A DNA stretch of 6,534 bases from positions 1-6,534 of the forward strand of contig JASKZT010000101.1 of NCBI GenBank assembly GCA_030145965.1, read 5' to 3'. This DNA comes from Ornithinimicrobium sp. (GTDB lineage Bacteria > Actinomycetota > Actinomycetes > Actinomycetales > Dermatophilaceae). This document shows positions 6,291 to 6,534 of the stretch, one piece after another (the stretch's first letter is position 1; every line of letters starts with the position of its first letter). The notes below the pieces were generated by a model, which was given only the letters and a program-made list of their open reading frames with translations, was not told where the DNA came from and did no database searches. The position numbers and the translations under genes are program-made.

Positions 6291-6534
6291 ATGACAGACA
6301 CGCTGATCGAAGGGCTCTACCGCGAGGGCTCGCCCATCGCCGACACCAAGGCCCCCCAGGTCGACATCGCGCAGATGTGGACGCAGCGGCAGTTCGACGC
6401 CGCGCTCGTCAACCCCGCCAACCGCCGCAAGCTCGACGTGATCATCGTCGGCACCGGGCTGGCCGGGGCGGCCGCCGGCGCGACCATGGGCGAGGCCGGC
6501 TACAACGTCAAGACGTTCTGCTACCAGGACAGCC
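6291..6534 (+). CDS. sdhA: Succinate dehydrogenase flavoprotein subunit (5' part)
   Basis: Only the first 81 codons are in the window; the frame is open to the right edge. The catalytic subunit oxidises succinate to fumarate using covalently bound FAD. The visible part includes an N-terminal extension (1-46) and the dinucleotide-binding beta-alpha-beta start [13 protein letters not shown] (47-59) with the Gly-rich GTGLAG at 54-59. The longer N-terminus before the FAD motif fits the Corynebacterium/Bacteroides-like branch of SdhA that pairs with a b558-type SdhC, as found upstream. The histidine that binds FAD and the active-site residues lie beyond the window. The ATG is 15 bases after the sdhC stop, so the two are cotranscribed. 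Confidence 0.93.
   Translation, partial: MTDTLIEGLYREGSPIADTKAPQVDIAQMWTQRQFDAALVNPANRRKLDVIIVGTGLAGAAAGATMGEAGYNVKTFCYQDS

Noticed and set aside
6282..6310. TTGACA as a -35 for a separate sdhA promoter
   Set aside because: No TANNNT element is found at the right distance downstream, and the hexamer is explained as part of the CTTTGACAAAG palindrome.
1..6534. CRISPR array, insertion sequence or phage-related genes
   Set aside because: No regularly spaced direct repeats, transposase-like proteins or phage proteins were seen on either strand.

Overview
The window is GC-rich throughout, with strongly G/C-biased third codon positions, GTG starts, ATGA/GTGA stop-start overlaps and an apparently leaderless gene. 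Together with a Pmt-type protein mannosyltransferase and a b558-type succinate dehydrogenase, this points to a high-GC actinobacterium. A Micrococcales relative (Intrasporangiaceae/Ornithinimicrobiaceae-like) is my guess, not something the sequence proves.

Layout. (1) 1-73: tRNA-Ala(CGC) with the G3:U70 identity pair, closed by a strong hairpin terminator at 79-120. (2) 121-224: a short leader with a weak -10 candidate, a tight hairpin and a good Shine-Dalgarno. (3) 225-3854: a compact plus-strand gene set. It holds an ornithine carbamoyltransferase that resembles E. coli ArgF/ArgI and catabolic ArcB, then two membrane proteins with bacterial PH domains arranged like the Bacillus YdbS/YdbT pair, then a small TPR protein. 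The first three genes overlap by 4 bases each. (4) 3855-3904: a short convergent gap with competing inverted repeats. (5) 3905-5518, minus strand: a polyprenol-phosphate-mannose protein O-mannosyltransferase. (6) 5519-5576: a 58-bp divergent gap that must hold the promoters of both pmt and sdhC. (7) 5577-6534: sdhC (complete) and the first 81 codons of sdhA, which runs off the window.

How the genes work together. sdhC and sdhA belong to one succinate:quinone oxidoreductase operon; sdhB is expected beyond the right edge. The PH-domain pair probably forms one membrane assembly. Its coupling to a carbamoyltransferase gene may only reflect shared transcription, but it is the least explained part of the layout. 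The mannosyltransferase acts independently, on exported proteins.

I see no mobile element, CRISPR array, phage gene or clearly new multi-gene system. The items worth a second look are regulatory (leaderless sdhC, palindromes at 5605-5620 and 6280-6290, the divergent pmt/sdhC gap) and contextual (the solo ArcB/ArgI-like enzyme coupled to PH membrane genes; pmt next to sdh).
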